DNA of 20,496 nucleotides, taken from positions 1 to 20,496 of IMG/VR virus record IMGVR_UViG_3300009183_000443. One strand, given 5' to 3'. Below, piece by piece: positions 6,530 through 15,454 of the stretch. Position numbers and translations under genes: made by a program. Position 1 is the first letter of the stretch, and each line of letters begins with the position of its first letter. The notes beneath the pieces were generated by a model, which was not told where the DNA came from, did no database searches, and saw nothing but the letters and a program-made list of their open reading frames with translations. Source of the DNA: a virus.

Positions 6530-6929
6530 ACTGATAGAAACTCCTGAGAAGTTAATGGAGATATTTGAGGAGTACAAAGCATATTGTGCTGCTAACCCCA
6601 GGACTAAATGGGTGCTATCACAAAAGACTGCTGAGATGGTAGCAGAGCCATTAAGAGTACCTTTGACTAATGAGGGCTTTGAGATATTCTGCTATAATAA
6701 CTACAGTGATGTGCACCATTATTTTGATAACACTGATGGTAGATATTCTGAATATAGGACAATCTGTACGCACATAAAGAAAGAGATCCGTAACGATCAA
6801 ATTACAGGAGGGATGGTAGGACAATTTAACCCGTCTATAACTCAGAGACTAAACGCACTGAAAGAGCACACAGATGTAACCAGTGGTGATGAGAAGATAT
6901 CTGCTATAACTGTTACTATAGTTAAGTAG
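6516..6929 (+). CDS. Terminase small subunit
   Basis: The small terminase subunit recognises phage DNA and feeds it to the large subunit for packaging. The protein has the form typical of Bacteroidota phages: an N-terminal MPRPKLIETPEKLMEIFEEY, a PLTNEGFEIFCY helix-turn-helix-like segment, and a C-terminal GGMVGQFNPSITQRLNALKE used in assembly. Its length (137 aa) is usual for the family. It is directly followed, after 50 bp, by the large subunit. The start at 6516 lies inside the preceding gene with a 14-nt overlap and fits the conserved N-terminus. Confidence 0.82.
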   Translation: MPRPKLIETPEKLMEIFEEYKAYCAANPRTKWVLSQKTAEMVAEPLRVPLTNEGFEIFCYNNYSDVHHYFDNTDGRYSEYRTICTHIKKEIRNDQITGGMVGQFNPSITQRLNALKEHTDVTSGDEKISAITVTIVK

Positions 6930-6979
6930 TATAATAATAATAATAACTATATAGTATCTAACTAGGTACTAGCTTTGCT
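6930..6979 (+). repeat. AAT-repeat and palindrome between terminase genes
   Basis: This 50-bp gap contains a short (ATA)n run at 6931-6946, beginning with a TATAAT at 6930-6935, and a perfect palindrome ACTATATAGT at 6946-6955. It could hold a weak promoter for the large terminase gene. Simple AT-rich drift explains it equally well. Confidence 0.3.
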
Positions 6980-8128
6980 ATGGATATAAAAGCGACTGCC
7001 ATCTTTGAGAAGAACTATGAGGCCATCTTAAGTGATAAGAGGTTCATTATTAATGAGGGTGGTTCCAGGAGCTCTAAGACCTACAGCCTCTGTCAGCTCA
7101 TGATCATCTACTGCCTGCAGAATAACAATAAGGTAGTATCAGTAATACGCAAGACCTTCCCTGCCCTACGTGCCACAGTGCTCAGGGACTTCATAGAGAT
7201 ACTTAAAGATATAGGGCTGTATAAGCAGGAGAGCCACAATAAGTCTGAGCACATCTACACCTTTGGTAATGGTAGCATGGTGGAGTTTTTTAGTGTGGAT
7301 GATGAGCAGAAAATAAGGGGTAGGAAAAGAGATATAGCCTGGTGTAATGAAGCCAATGAGCTGTACTTTGATGACTTCACTCAGCTTAACATGCGTACTG
7401 AGGACAAGCTCATCTTTGACTACAACCCATCTGATAGTGTATCGTGGCTGTATGAGCTCCCTGCTGAGGAGAGCACCCTGATAAAGTCCACCTACAAAGA
7501 TAACCCATTCCTACCTGATAGCATCAAGGCACAGATAGAGGATCTAGCTAGAACAGATGAGGCACTGTATCAGATCTATGCCCTAGGTGAGAAGGCAACA
7601 AGCAAGAGTAACATCTACAGCAACTGGTCCTTTGTGGCTCATAGGCCTAGCAGATTTGTTAAGTACGTGTATGGCTTAGACTTTGGTTACAATCACCCCA
7701 CAGCTTTGATGAGGGTATACTACTGTGATAATGATATCTACATAGAGCCTGTGATATATGAGAGCTACCTCACCACTACTATGCTCATAGAGAAGTTAGC
7801 CACCCTAAACATAGAACAGACTGTTACCATCCTAGCAGATTACTCACGTCCAGAAATCATCCAAGAGATGAACATAGCAGGGTATGATGTACAGAACGCA
7901 AACAAGGTGGTTAAGAAAGGGATAGACAACCTTAAGACCTTTGGAGTTATATGCCAGGATGATAAGGCAGTGAAGAGAGAGTATGAAAACTACAAATGGA
8001 AAAAGATAGGGGACTTCATAACAGATGAGCCCGTCAAATTATTCGATGATGCTATGGATGCAATAAGATATGCCACTACTCACATAAGGCAGGAGTATTA
8101 CACTGATGATAGTTACTATGCATTCTGA
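6980..8128 (+). CDS. terL: Terminase large subunit (PBSX/Terminase_3 type)
   Basis: This is the motor that pumps DNA into the prohead and cuts it. The N-terminal ATPase has Walker A GGSRSSKT (residues 27-34), an IRKTFPALRATV segment, and Walker B RDIAWCNEAN with Glu124. The nuclease domain follows: GLDFGYNHPTAL with Asp234, ILADYSRPE with Asp287, and DDAMDAIRYA with Asp357/Asp360, giving the expected acidic triad. At 382 aa it is compact but complete. The ATG at 6980 lies about 20 residues before the first conserved block, as in relatives. It overlaps the next ORF by up to 23 nt. Confidence 0.95.
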   Translation: MDIKATAIFEKNYEAILSDKRFIINEGGSRSSKTYSLCQLMIIYCLQNNNKVVSVIRKTFPALRATVLRDFIEILKDIGLYKQESHNKSEHIYTFGNGSMVEFFSVDDEQKIRGRKRDIAWCNEANELYFDDFTQLNMRTEDKLIFDYNPSDSVSWLYELPAEESTLIKSTYKDNPFLPDSIKAQIEDLARTDEALYQIYALGEKATSKSNIYSNWSFVAHRPSRFVKYVYGLDFGYNHPTALMRVYYCDNDIYIEPVIYESYLTTTMLIEKLATLNIEQTVTILADYSRPEIIQEMNIAGYDVQNANKVVKKGIDNLKTFGVICQDDKAVKREYENYKWKKIGDFITDEPVKLFDDAMDAIRYATTHIRQEYYTDDSYYAF

Positions 8129-8294
8129 TACGCTACATAAGATACAAGTGGTGCAGGCATACATCCACCATAAGACAGGCAAGAGTGTACGGATAGTATT
8201 CAACAACCCTATGAGGATGCAGCAACATTTGGCCATGTTAGATCATGCCTACCTCATCGCAATGGGTGGCTTTAAAAACAATAATACAAAGTAA
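8106..8294 (+). CDS. Small hypothetical protein after TerL (62 aa)
   Basis: The frame overlaps the end of the terminase gene and fills the gap before the first tail gene. Two in-frame starts are possible, 8106 and 8118; the second gives a smaller overlap (11 nt) and 58 residues. The product contains IQVVQAYIHHKTGKSVRIVF followed by a helical QQHLAMLDHAY segment and a polar tail. It has a plausible alpha/beta composition without low complexity, so I think it is real. No function is recognised. Confidence 0.55.
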   Translation: MIVTMHSDTLHKIQVVQAYIHHKTGKSVRIVFNNPMRMQQHLAMLDHAYLIAMGGFKNNNTK

Positions 8295-8306
8295 ACTAAT
8301 ATAGGT
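8295..8306 (+). promoter_or_regulatory. ACTAAT-ATAGGT start-site motif (divergent copy)
   Basis: TAATATAGGT lies 11 nt before the ATG at 8318 of the first tail gene. It shares AATATAGGT with the copies at 6160, 15443 and 17913, but here the motif does not touch the ATG. If it is a promoter, this transcript would have a short leader. Confidence 0.35.
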
Positions 8307-8317
8307 AAAGACAAGTA

Positions 8318-9793
8318 ATGGCATTAGTAGCACAAGCAACCCCACAAATAATAGTTCCTGCATACAACCCTGTTAAGTATATCTACAGCAGTAGCAATGT
8401 AAACCTGCAGGGCTTCAAGTTTATCTATGATATCTATCAGAGTGGTACCCTAAACAAGATAGCAGAGTACAGGGTGCTGCCAACTTATGCGACTGGCTTT
8501 GGTGAGATAGATCTATCGAAGCTCTTACAGGCTAAGGTAAGCTATGACCTGAACTTGACTAACACCTCAGTATATAACGCACCTGGATCCCACTACAAGT
8601 ATGATGTAAGGATAGGGGAGGAATACTTGACTACCACTAGTTACACCTTTGCATTAACCCAATATCTAATAGCCCCTTATGTAGGAAGGGTACAGATAAA
8701 CGTAGCTAACACATTCATAGTAGGTGACCAAATCAATATAGTGCAAACAGGTGCAGGTGTAACCAACCCCAACTTAGAGGGACTCTTTACAGTCTTAGTA
8801 GCTAACCCTGCTTTCATAGTAGTGAACAGCTTATGGTCTCAGATAGTCAATGCCAATAAGGATGGAGATATCACCTATGCAGATGGCCGTAAGACTGTCA
8901 ACAGAAACCTAGCACAACAGCTTAACAAGTATGTATTCAACGGTGCTATCAATTGGGCTGAGTGGCCTAGCTATAACTATCAGGACTTCATGCTCAATGG
9001 TATCTTTGATAGGTTCCTAACTAACTACCCTGCAGGTAACAAGAATATGTACGCTACCCTATCTCAGGATATGTGGGTGAATGCAATAGCTAACGGCTCA
9101 CCTACTCCACCTGATACAATGGTCTTTGCAAATAGTAATGGTAGCATCTTTGAAAAGAACGTAACAGCTGTGGACCATCTTAGTGGTGTATCAGTAGGGC
9201 CTAACAACTTTGGGGTGCTTACCCTGGTCTTTGGTTCAGGTAACTTGATAGAGCCTACCACTGAGTACTATGACTTTTACTATGAACGTAATGGGGTGAT
9301 GAGCTCAGCAAGATACAGAGTAACACTAGATAGAAGGATCCGCACCACTGAGTACAGCATCTTATTCCTAGACAAGCTAGGCTCATGGAACAGCTTTGCC
9401 TTTACCCTTAATGTATATGAGAAAGGTAACGTTACACGTGAGCAGTTTAACCAGGATGTAAGAGGTTATATAAATGGTAGTAATCAATGGGACTATGCAC
9501 TAACTGAGAGAGGTATGACAAACACCTATGTGAGCACTGAGACTACCCTAGATCTAGCTACCAACTTCATGACTATGGACATGGCCAACTACTTCACTGA
9601 GCTCATCTCATCACCCTTCACTTATGTAAAGCTAAGCTCATATGCAAATGACTGTGATGTGCCTGTGAGTGAGGAGTATATTAGCTGTAACATTGTAACA
9701 AGTGACTACCAGGTATATAATAATAGGAGTAAGAATTTAATTAAGCAGAACGTAACTATTAAGCTAGCTAATAACAATATCGTAAATGGTTAA
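8318..9793 (+). CDS. Tail structural protein (distal tail/tip component), 491 aa
   Basis: I recognise the N-terminus (IIVPAYNPVKYIYSS, then FKFIYDIYQSG) as a structural protein widespread in Flavobacteriia phages, always beside the large tail protein and tape measure. It is beta-rich. An inserted segment at residues ~117-200 (RVQINVANTFIVGDQINIV, then DITYADGRKTV) looks like a small beta-barrel. No enzymatic motif is seen. The exact place in the virion is inferred from gene order: it precedes the 962-aa tail protein, with which it overlaps by 8 nt. A head-fibre or adaptor role cannot be excluded. Confidence 0.65.
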   Translation: MALVAQATPQIIVPAYNPVKYIYSSSNVNLQGFKFIYDIYQSGTLNKIAEYRVLPTYATGFGEIDLSKLLQAKVSYDLNLTNTSVYNAPGSHYKYDVRIGEEYLTTTSYTFALTQYLIAPYVGRVQINVANTFIVGDQINIVQTGAGVTNPNLEGLFTVLVANPAFIVVNSLWSQIVNANKDGDITYADGRKTVNRNLAQQLNKYVFNGAINWAEWPSYNYQDFMLNGIFDRFLTNYPAGNKNMYATLSQDMWVNAIANGSPTPPDTMVFANSNGSIFEKNVTAVDHLSGVSVGPNNFGVLTLVFGSGNLIEPTTEYYDFYYERNGVMSSARYRVTLDRRIRTTEYSILFLDKLGSWNSFAFTLNVYEKGNVTREQFNQDVRGYINGSNQWDYALTERGMTNTYVSTETTLDLATNFMTMDMANYFTELISSPFTYVKLSSYANDCDVPVSEEYISCNIVTSDYQVYNNRSKNLIKQNVTIKLANNNIVNG

Positions 9794-12674
9794 GATACAA
9801 CTAAGCACAGGCTTCCTAGATGTTAAAGAGGGCACTGCCTTCCCTTTAAATTTTCAGGTAGGAGATATCAGAGATGTGAGCCAAAGGAAGGGTAACTTCT
9901 CTAAGACTATTACTTTAACCGGGAGCAAGAATAACAACAACTTGCTTAACCACTACTATGATGTGAATATAGTGGAGGGCACCTTTAACATAAATGCTAT
10001 TACTACCTGTGCTGTTATTCAGCAGGGCATCCCAATAATGGAGGATTGCACTATGCAGTTAACAGGGGTGGTTAAGTCACAGGTAACAGATGGGTATGAG
10101 GAGCAGGTAACGTATGAGGTATTGGTTAAGGATAGCAAAGCAGATTTCTTTACAGCCATCGCTAACAAGGAACTAACTGATATAGACTTCTCAGATTTTA
10201 ACCACATATACAATGCACTACAAGTAGTTAATAGATTTTCTAATACTGTAGCTAATGGCTTCAAGTACTTTCTACCTGCTTCTACTAATGGTGTCTATAG
10301 CATAAACGAATTTAAGCCTGCCATCTTTGCTAAGACTTACTTTGATAGAATCTTTGAGGATGCTGGCTTTAGCTACAGCTGGCCTACCATGTCTTATGAT
10401 AGATTTCAGCAGCTGCTTATCCCTTACAATGGAGGTACTGATAACTTTGATTATAATGATTTTTTAGTAAAAGCAGAAAAGACAACACCCACTACTATCA
10501 ATGGAGCTAACAACTGGGCAGGCTTCTCTAACATAGCACAAGTAGCTACCACACAATCTCCTGCCACTAAGATTAACTTAACAGGGTGGACTGAGCTAGA
10601 TGATATACAAGGGCAATTTAATCCTGTAACAGGTGTGTACTCTACACCATTTTTTAATATAAGTGCAGCCAATGCTCAAAGCTATGACTACAGCATCACT
10701 ATGACTTACACGCTTAATGTAGTGAATACATCAGGTGGTACTTTGTATGGTAGTGCTAGTGGATCAGCAGCCAATGTATATTATAAGCCTGCTATAGGAG
10801 TTTCAATACCAGGGGTGCCTATTATATTTAGTAATCTATTTACTAACACAGCACCCAATGCTACTTTATTAGGTGTTACTAATGCAGTGCAATGTCCTTT
10901 AACTATACCTGTAGGTACTACTTCTATTTTAACACAAACAGTACAGACTACTATACCACTTAGCTACACTCAAATAGGGCAAAACTCATCAGCAACTTTA
11001 GGTATAAATGTAAGCCAACAATATGCCACAATAGGCAACGCTGCATCTGTTAGAAATTGGAGAAAAACTTCCCCATCAGGATTAGCTCCTGCATCAGGAC
11101 AAGTACAAATACAGGCTGTTATCTCTAACATACTAATAAGCATAGTGCCTAGTAGTAATATATATGCTATAAACTCCGCCCTTGGTATAATAGAGGTTAA
11201 TGATTACGTGCCTAAAAAGATAAAGCAGAGTGATTTCATTAAGGGCATCTTTAACATGTATAACATCTACGCTCAGGTAGATAGCACCCAACCCAATAAG
11301 CTACTAATACAGAATAGGGATGATTTCTACGATAGTGGTGCTGAGGTGGACTGGACTGCTAAGCTAGCCAAAGACCAGGAGCAGAACTTATCATTTCTCC
11401 CTGAGCTCACCGCTAAGAAAATAATACTAACATATGCTGAGGATAAGGATAACCCTAACACTACTTACACCAACGCCACTAATAATATCTATGGGCAAGC
11501 TGAGGTTATCTTTGATAATGAGTATGTAAAGGATGTAGATACTAAGGATGTACTCTTTAGCCCTACTCCTGTAATTAAAACACAATTTGGTGCATACGTT
11601 CCTATGATAGCAGGTGCTGCACCTGAGACTAACATACGTATCCTATATGATAAGACTACAGCAGGACAGCCACTAGCTACCTGTGGGCAGTTCTACATAT
11701 ATGACTATGGATCTATAGGACAAATTAACTTAACTAGCTATCCATTGGTAGGCCACTTTGATGATCCACTCACTCCTACCTTTGATATTAACTTTGCCAT
11801 CTGTGATTACTACTACTACCAACCTACTAGCCTAACAGATAACAACCTGTACAACAGATACTGGAGGCGTACAATGGGGCAGATAAACAACGGTAAGATG
11901 CTAACTGCTTTGTTTAATCTTAAAGAGCCTGATATCCAGGCCATGAAATTAAATGATAAGATTAGGATAGATAATTCATGGTGGAACATTAACAAAGTAA
12001 TTGACTATGATGCCAACGCTAACAAGCTCACAAGGGTAGAGCTCATCAGTATAGATAATGAAATTAACTTCACCCCGTTCATGGGACCTAGTGGACCTAA
12101 TGTACCCAACCCTCCTGCAGGGATAGGCCCTATACAAATGATGGCCATGAGTAATATCAATACTACTAGGATGGTGAACTCTAATGTATTTGGTGATCAG
12201 GCTACAGCAACTGTACAGGGTAGAGGTAATGTGATAGTGGGTGGCACTAGATCAGTGGTGGTAGGAGATGATCGTATCATCAGTGAGACTACTCTAGCAG
12301 GTGATCACCTAGTGGTTAATAGTTTAAATGGAGTACCTACAGGCACAGTGCCATTAATCTACATAGCTAACTTAACACAGGCAGGATTAACAGATCCTAT
12401 AGTACAGGTAAAAAATGATAGCTTAGGTGGTGTTACATGGACCAGAACAGGAGTAGGTACTTATGAGGGGTACTTAGATGGCTTTGAGCCTTCATATATC
12501 TCTAGCACAAACGTGCCTACTATAATGATTAACAACGTAAACTTTGACGGGGTAATCTCAGCACAATACTCTACAAGCTCTAACAGCGTATCAGTTACAA
12601 CCACTCAAATAGGGATAGGCTTTGTAGATGGATACTTAGACGGCACCACAATAGAAATTAAATACTACATATAA
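9786..12674 (+). CDS. Large tail tip/baseplate-type protein (962 aa)
   Basis: This is probably part of the tail tip that contacts the host. The N-terminal ~170 residues (GFLDVKEGTAFPLNFQVGDI, then FSKTITLTGSKNNNNLLNHY) form a block I know from Bacteroidota phage tail proteins, continuing with FKPAIFAKTYFDRIFEDAGF. Residues ~235-470 are a Ser/Thr/Asn/Gly-rich beta insert unlike the flanks. The conserved body resumes at KKIKQSDFIKGIFNMYNIYA. Residues ~855-962 look like a small C-terminal beta domain (YIANLTQAGLTDPIVQV, then DGYLDGTTIEIKYYI) shared with phage fibres. It overlaps the preceding gene by 8 nt and ends 1 bp before the tape measure gene. Confidence 0.7.
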   Translation: MVKIQLSTGFLDVKEGTAFPLNFQVGDIRDVSQRKGNFSKTITLTGSKNNNNLLNHYYDVNIVEGTFNINAITTCAVIQQGIPIMEDCTMQLTGVVKSQVTDGYEEQVTYEVLVKDSKADFFTAIANKELTDIDFSDFNHIYNALQVVNRFSNTVANGFKYFLPASTNGVYSINEFKPAIFAKTYFDRIFEDAGFSYSWPTMSYDRFQQLLIPYNGGTDNFDYNDFLVKAEKTTPTTINGANNWAGFSNIAQVATTQSPATKINLTGWTELDDIQGQFNPVTGVYSTPFFNISAANAQSYDYSITMTYTLNVVNTSGGTLYGSASGSAANVYYKPAIGVSIPGVPIIFSNLFTNTAPNATLLGVTNAVQCPLTIPVGTTSILTQTVQTTIPLSYTQIGQNSSATLGINVSQQYATIGNAASVRNWRKTSPSGLAPASGQVQIQAVISNILISIVPSSNIYAINSALGIIEVNDYVPKKIKQSDFIKGIFNMYNIYAQVDSTQPNKLLIQNRDDFYDSGAEVDWTAKLAKDQEQNLSFLPELTAKKIILTYAEDKDNPNTTYTNATNNIYGQAEVIFDNEYVKDVDTKDVLFSPTPVIKTQFGAYVPMIAGAAPETNIRILYDKTTAGQPLATCGQFYIYDYGSIGQINLTSYPLVGHFDDPLTPTFDINFAICDYYYYQPTSLTDNNLYNRYWRRTMGQINNGKMLTALFNLKEPDIQAMKLNDKIRIDNSWWNINKVIDYDANANKLTRVELISIDNEINFTPFMGPSGPNVPNPPAGIGPIQMMAMSNINTTRMVNSNVFGDQATATVQGRGNVIVGGTRSVVVGDDRIISETTLAGDHLVVNSLNGVPTGTVPLIYIANLTQAGLTDPIVQVKNDSLGGVTWTRTGVGTYEGYLDGFEPSYISSTNVPTIMINNVNFDGVISAQYSTSSNSVSVTTTQIGIGFVDGYLDGTTIEIKYYI

Positions 12675-12675
12675 A

Positions 12676-14994
12676 ATGAACGAAGTAGAAATACCAATAG
12701 TAGTCTCTGGCCTTGGTGCCATTAAAGCAGAACTAAAAGCACTCAAAGGTGAGATAGCTAACGCTACAGATCCTGCAGATATTGCTAGGCTGTCTCAGGA
12801 AGCAGGGGTACTTAAGGATAAGATATCAGATGCTAATGAGGCAGTGAATGTATTTGCTACAGGCTCAAAGTTTGAGCAGGTTAGTAATGGTATAGGTGGT
12901 ATCAAAGATAGTTTGATGAGCCTTGACTTTGAGGAAGCATCCACTAAGGCATCCACACTAGCAACTACTATGGGCAAACTTAACCCCAAAGAAATACTAG
13001 GGGGGATGGGTAACTTTGTTAAGATGCTAGGAACTCTAGGCAGTGCCTTTGTAAAGCTAGGTGTACAGATCCTTATGAATCCTTTATTCTTATTGGTAGT
13101 AACTATTGTAGCTATTGTGGCTGCAGTAGGTTTCTTCCTGGATAAGATAGGGGTGCTAGGGGCTGTGCTAGATTTCTTAATGATACCTATCAATGCTGTG
13201 ATAGATGCTTTAAAATGGCTAGGAGATGCACTAGGATTAACTACATTCGCTCAGGATGAGGCAGCTGCTAATGCTAAGAAAAATTCAGAGGCTACACTAG
13301 CAGAAATTAAAAAAGAAACAGAAGCAAGAGATAAGAGCTTTGAAAGAAGGAAACAAGTGTACACCGAATCAGATGATGCAATGGGCAGGGAAATTAAGCT
13401 CATGAAGGCACAGGGTAAGGATACTACCAGCTTAGAAAGAGCAAGACTAAAGGCAGCCATATCATATCAGGCAGGACTAGTAAATGAAACCTATGCTATT
13501 CAGCAACAACTAAAAGCTAAAAATGAGTTAACAGTAGCTGAGCTTAGAGCAAGTGCTGAGAAAACAGGTGACTATACTGCATGGAATAAATTTGAGAAAG
13601 AGATGGCGGCTACAATGGCGGCTAATGCCAAGGCTAATGCTGCTGCCAATACTGCTAGACTAAACTCTATAAATGATTTGGCTGTCTTTGAGCAGGAGCT
13701 AATAAATGATAAAAAAAAGGCGGCTGATGATGAGGCAAAAGAGGCAGCAAAAAATAGAGAGAAGGCTAACAACGATAGTAAGGCAGCTGCTGAAACTAAT
13801 GCAGCGGATAGATTAGCATCTGCTAGAAAGATTAGGGATGGTGAAATAAGGATAATGGCCGAAGGTTTAGCTAAAGAGGAGGCTATAATACAGGAGAAAT
13901 TCAAAAGAGAAAGAGAGGATATCGCTTCTAATACTAAACTAAAAACAAAAGAGAAAATAACATTAACTGAGCAAGCGGATAAAGAAGAGGCAGCAGAACT
14001 TAAGTTAAAAAGAGAAGCTATTAAAGACCTTGAAAAAAAGAACTTGATAGCAGTAGAGAGTGAACTAGCACAGCTTAGATTAGATGCCATGGCAGAAGGT
14101 GCTGAGAAAGAATTAATACTACAAAATGAGAAGTATCAAAAGCTAAGAGATGCTGCCAACGCTGATACTAGATTAACTCAAGAGCAACTAAAAGAGAAGC
14201 TAGATTTATATAACACTATGCAGATACAGGAAGAGACTGCAAGAATGAAAGACAAGGTTAAGGCTGCAAGTGATTTACTAACTGAACTTACTACCACAGA
14301 AGAGCAGAAGAGAATAGCAGAAATAGAAGCTAAGTATCTTAAGGATCAAGAGATGGCAATGGGTAACCAGAAAGCTCTAGAGATACTAGAAGCCAACCAC
14401 AAAAAAGCTCTAGATGATATTAATAAAGAGGCCACATTAAAACAAATAGAAGAGGATCAAAAAGCAAGGGATGCAAAGCTAGCACTAGCAGGAGATATTG
14501 CTAAGGGTATTACTGATATTGGTGGTATGCTTATTAAAGACCAGGAGAAGCTAGCTAAATTTAACAAGGCCAGTGCTCTTATTCAAATAGGTATAGATAC
14601 TGCTAAGGCTATCAGTGCTTTGGTAGCTAATTCACAGGCTAACCCAATGAATAGTTTAACAGCAGGTGCAGCAGGTATTGCTCAATTTGCTACAGGAATT
14701 ATTCAGATTGCTACCAACGTAGCTAAGGCAAAGCAGATACTTACATCACCAGGCACAACCCCTAGCGGAGGTGGTGGAGGTGGTGGTGCTACAGGAGGTG
14801 GAGGTACATCGGCAGCCACAGCTTTACCTCAGGCAGCTCAATTATTTGGCAGTGCTAACACAGGTGGAACCATGAGTGCAGGGGGTGGATCTAGTGAGTC
14901 AGGCAATATGACTGTAACAGCTGTAGTATCTGAGACTCAAGTAACATCCACACAACAGAAAATAAACCGTATAAATAAATCAGCAGAACTATGA
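12676..14994 (+). CDS. Tail tape measure protein (772 aa)
   Basis: The tape measure sets tail length and helps DNA cross the host envelope. The protein has a helical N-terminus, a strongly hydrophobic segment at residues ~136-156 (NPLFLLVVTIVAIVAAVGFF) with a second amphipathic stretch after it, and a long charged coiled coil from ~195 to ~610 rich in Ala, Glu and Lys. A further hydrophobic block (IQIGIDTAKAISALVANSQA, then AAGIAQFATGIIQIA) precedes a Gly-rich tail and a C-terminal VSETQVTSTQQKINRI, a typical ending in Bacteroidota phages. Using the common rule of about 1.5 Angstrom per residue, 772 residues suggest a tail near 115 nm. Its stop overlaps the next gene by ATGA. Confidence 0.9.
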   Translation: MNEVEIPIVVSGLGAIKAELKALKGEIANATDPADIARLSQEAGVLKDKISDANEAVNVFATGSKFEQVSNGIGGIKDSLMSLDFEEASTKASTLATTMGKLNPKEILGGMGNFVKMLGTLGSAFVKLGVQILMNPLFLLVVTIVAIVAAVGFFLDKIGVLGAVLDFLMIPINAVIDALKWLGDALGLTTFAQDEAAANAKKNSEATLAEIKKETEARDKSFERRKQVYTESDDAMGREIKLMKAQGKDTTSLERARLKAAISYQAGLVNETYAIQQQLKAKNELTVAELRASAEKTGDYTAWNKFEKEMAATMAANAKANAAANTARLNSINDLAVFEQELINDKKKAADDEAKEAAKNREKANNDSKAAAETNAADRLASARKIRDGEIRIMAEGLAKEEAIIQEKFKREREDIASNTKLKTKEKITLTEQADKEEAAELKLKREAIKDLEKKNLIAVESELAQLRLDAMAEGAEKELILQNEKYQKLRDAANADTRLTQEQLKEKLDLYNTMQIQEETARMKDKVKAASDLLTELTTTEEQKRIAEIEAKYLKDQEMAMGNQKALEILEANHKKALDDINKEATLKQIEEDQKARDAKLALAGDIAKGITDIGGMLIKDQEKLAKFNKASALIQIGIDTAKAISALVANSQANPMNSLTAGAAGIAQFATGIIQIATNVAKAKQILTSPGTTPSGGGGGGGATGGGGTSAATALPQAAQLFGSANTGGTMSAGGGSSESGNMTVTAVVSETQVTSTQQKINRINKSAEL

Positions 14995-15425
14995 ACAGTC
15001 TACAAGCCATAACAAACCATATCACAGCTTTCTATACAGCACATAAGCAAGTATTCAAAGTGGGTAGTGATTTCAAAGAACAGCTTTACAACTTTGCTAC
15101 TCAGGATGAGAAGTATCCTTTAGTGTATATTGTACCTAGTGGAGTGATACCAACTGAGAATACTACAGAGTTTAGCTTTGATATATACTGTTATGATATC
15201 ATACAAAAAGATAGAGCTAACATCATAACTATTCTAAGTGATACACAACAGATCCTTAATGACTTGTATATCTATTATATGGATAGCACTGATTATAGCT
15301 TTGATGTGGTAGGAGTGCCAACATTCTCACCCCTCAATAATGATCTACTAGATTACGCTGCAGGATACCAGATGAGTATAACACTAACAGTTAATGATTG
15401 GACTGATTGTGCTGTGCCAATTTAA
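14991..15425 (+). CDS. Tail terminator/completion-like protein (144 aa)
   Basis: The protein has the shape of a small alpha/beta neck or tail-terminator protein: an N-terminal helix (NSLQAITNHITAFYTAHKQV), then YPLVYIVPSG, then strands and a helix (DIYCYDIIQKDRANIITILS, then TQQILNDL). I know this pattern from Flavobacteriia phages, where it lies near the tape measure. Tail terminators cap the tail tube and contact the head. No motif proves the role. It is overlapped with the tape measure by ATGA and followed by a 29-bp gap with a promoter-like motif. Confidence 0.55.
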   Translation: MNSLQAITNHITAFYTAHKQVFKVGSDFKEQLYNFATQDEKYPLVYIVPSGVIPTENTTEFSFDIYCYDIIQKDRANIITILSDTQQILNDLYIYYMDSTDYSFDVVGVPTFSPLNNDLLDYAAGYQMSITLTVNDWTDCAVPI

Positions 15426-15442
15426 ACATTTAACTTTGATAA

Positions 15443-15454
15443 TATAATATAGGT
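15443..15454 (+). promoter_or_regulatory. TATAAT-ATAGGT start-site motif
   Basis: TATAATATAGGT directly abuts the ATG at 15455. Together with the first coding bases it forms TATAATATAGGTATGGC, 17 bases identical to the site at 17913-17929. A TATAAT box followed by 6 nt and ATG would place the transcription start at the start codon and give a leaderless mRNA. The upstream bases are AT-rich with no clear -35 element. Confidence 0.5.

Noticed and set aside
6946-6955. Palindrome ACTATATAGT as a terminase or regulator binding site
   Set aside because: Ten AT-rich bases in an AT-rich gap are easily due to chance and no second copy was noticed.
12795-13193. 132-aa open frame on the - strand inside the tape measure gene
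   Set aside because: Shadow of the tape measure; Ser/Ile/Pro/Thr-rich with no recognisable domain.
13708-13722. Run of eight A inside the tape measure gene as a frameshift site
   Set aside because: It encodes Lys-Lys-Lys in a Lys-rich coiled coil and neither alternative frame continues usefully from what I could read; the run is explained by composition.
13572-14090. 172-aa open frame on the - strand inside the tape measure gene
   Set aside because: It is the Ser/Ala/Leu-rich shadow of the Glu/Lys/Ala coiled coil on the + strand and has no start context.
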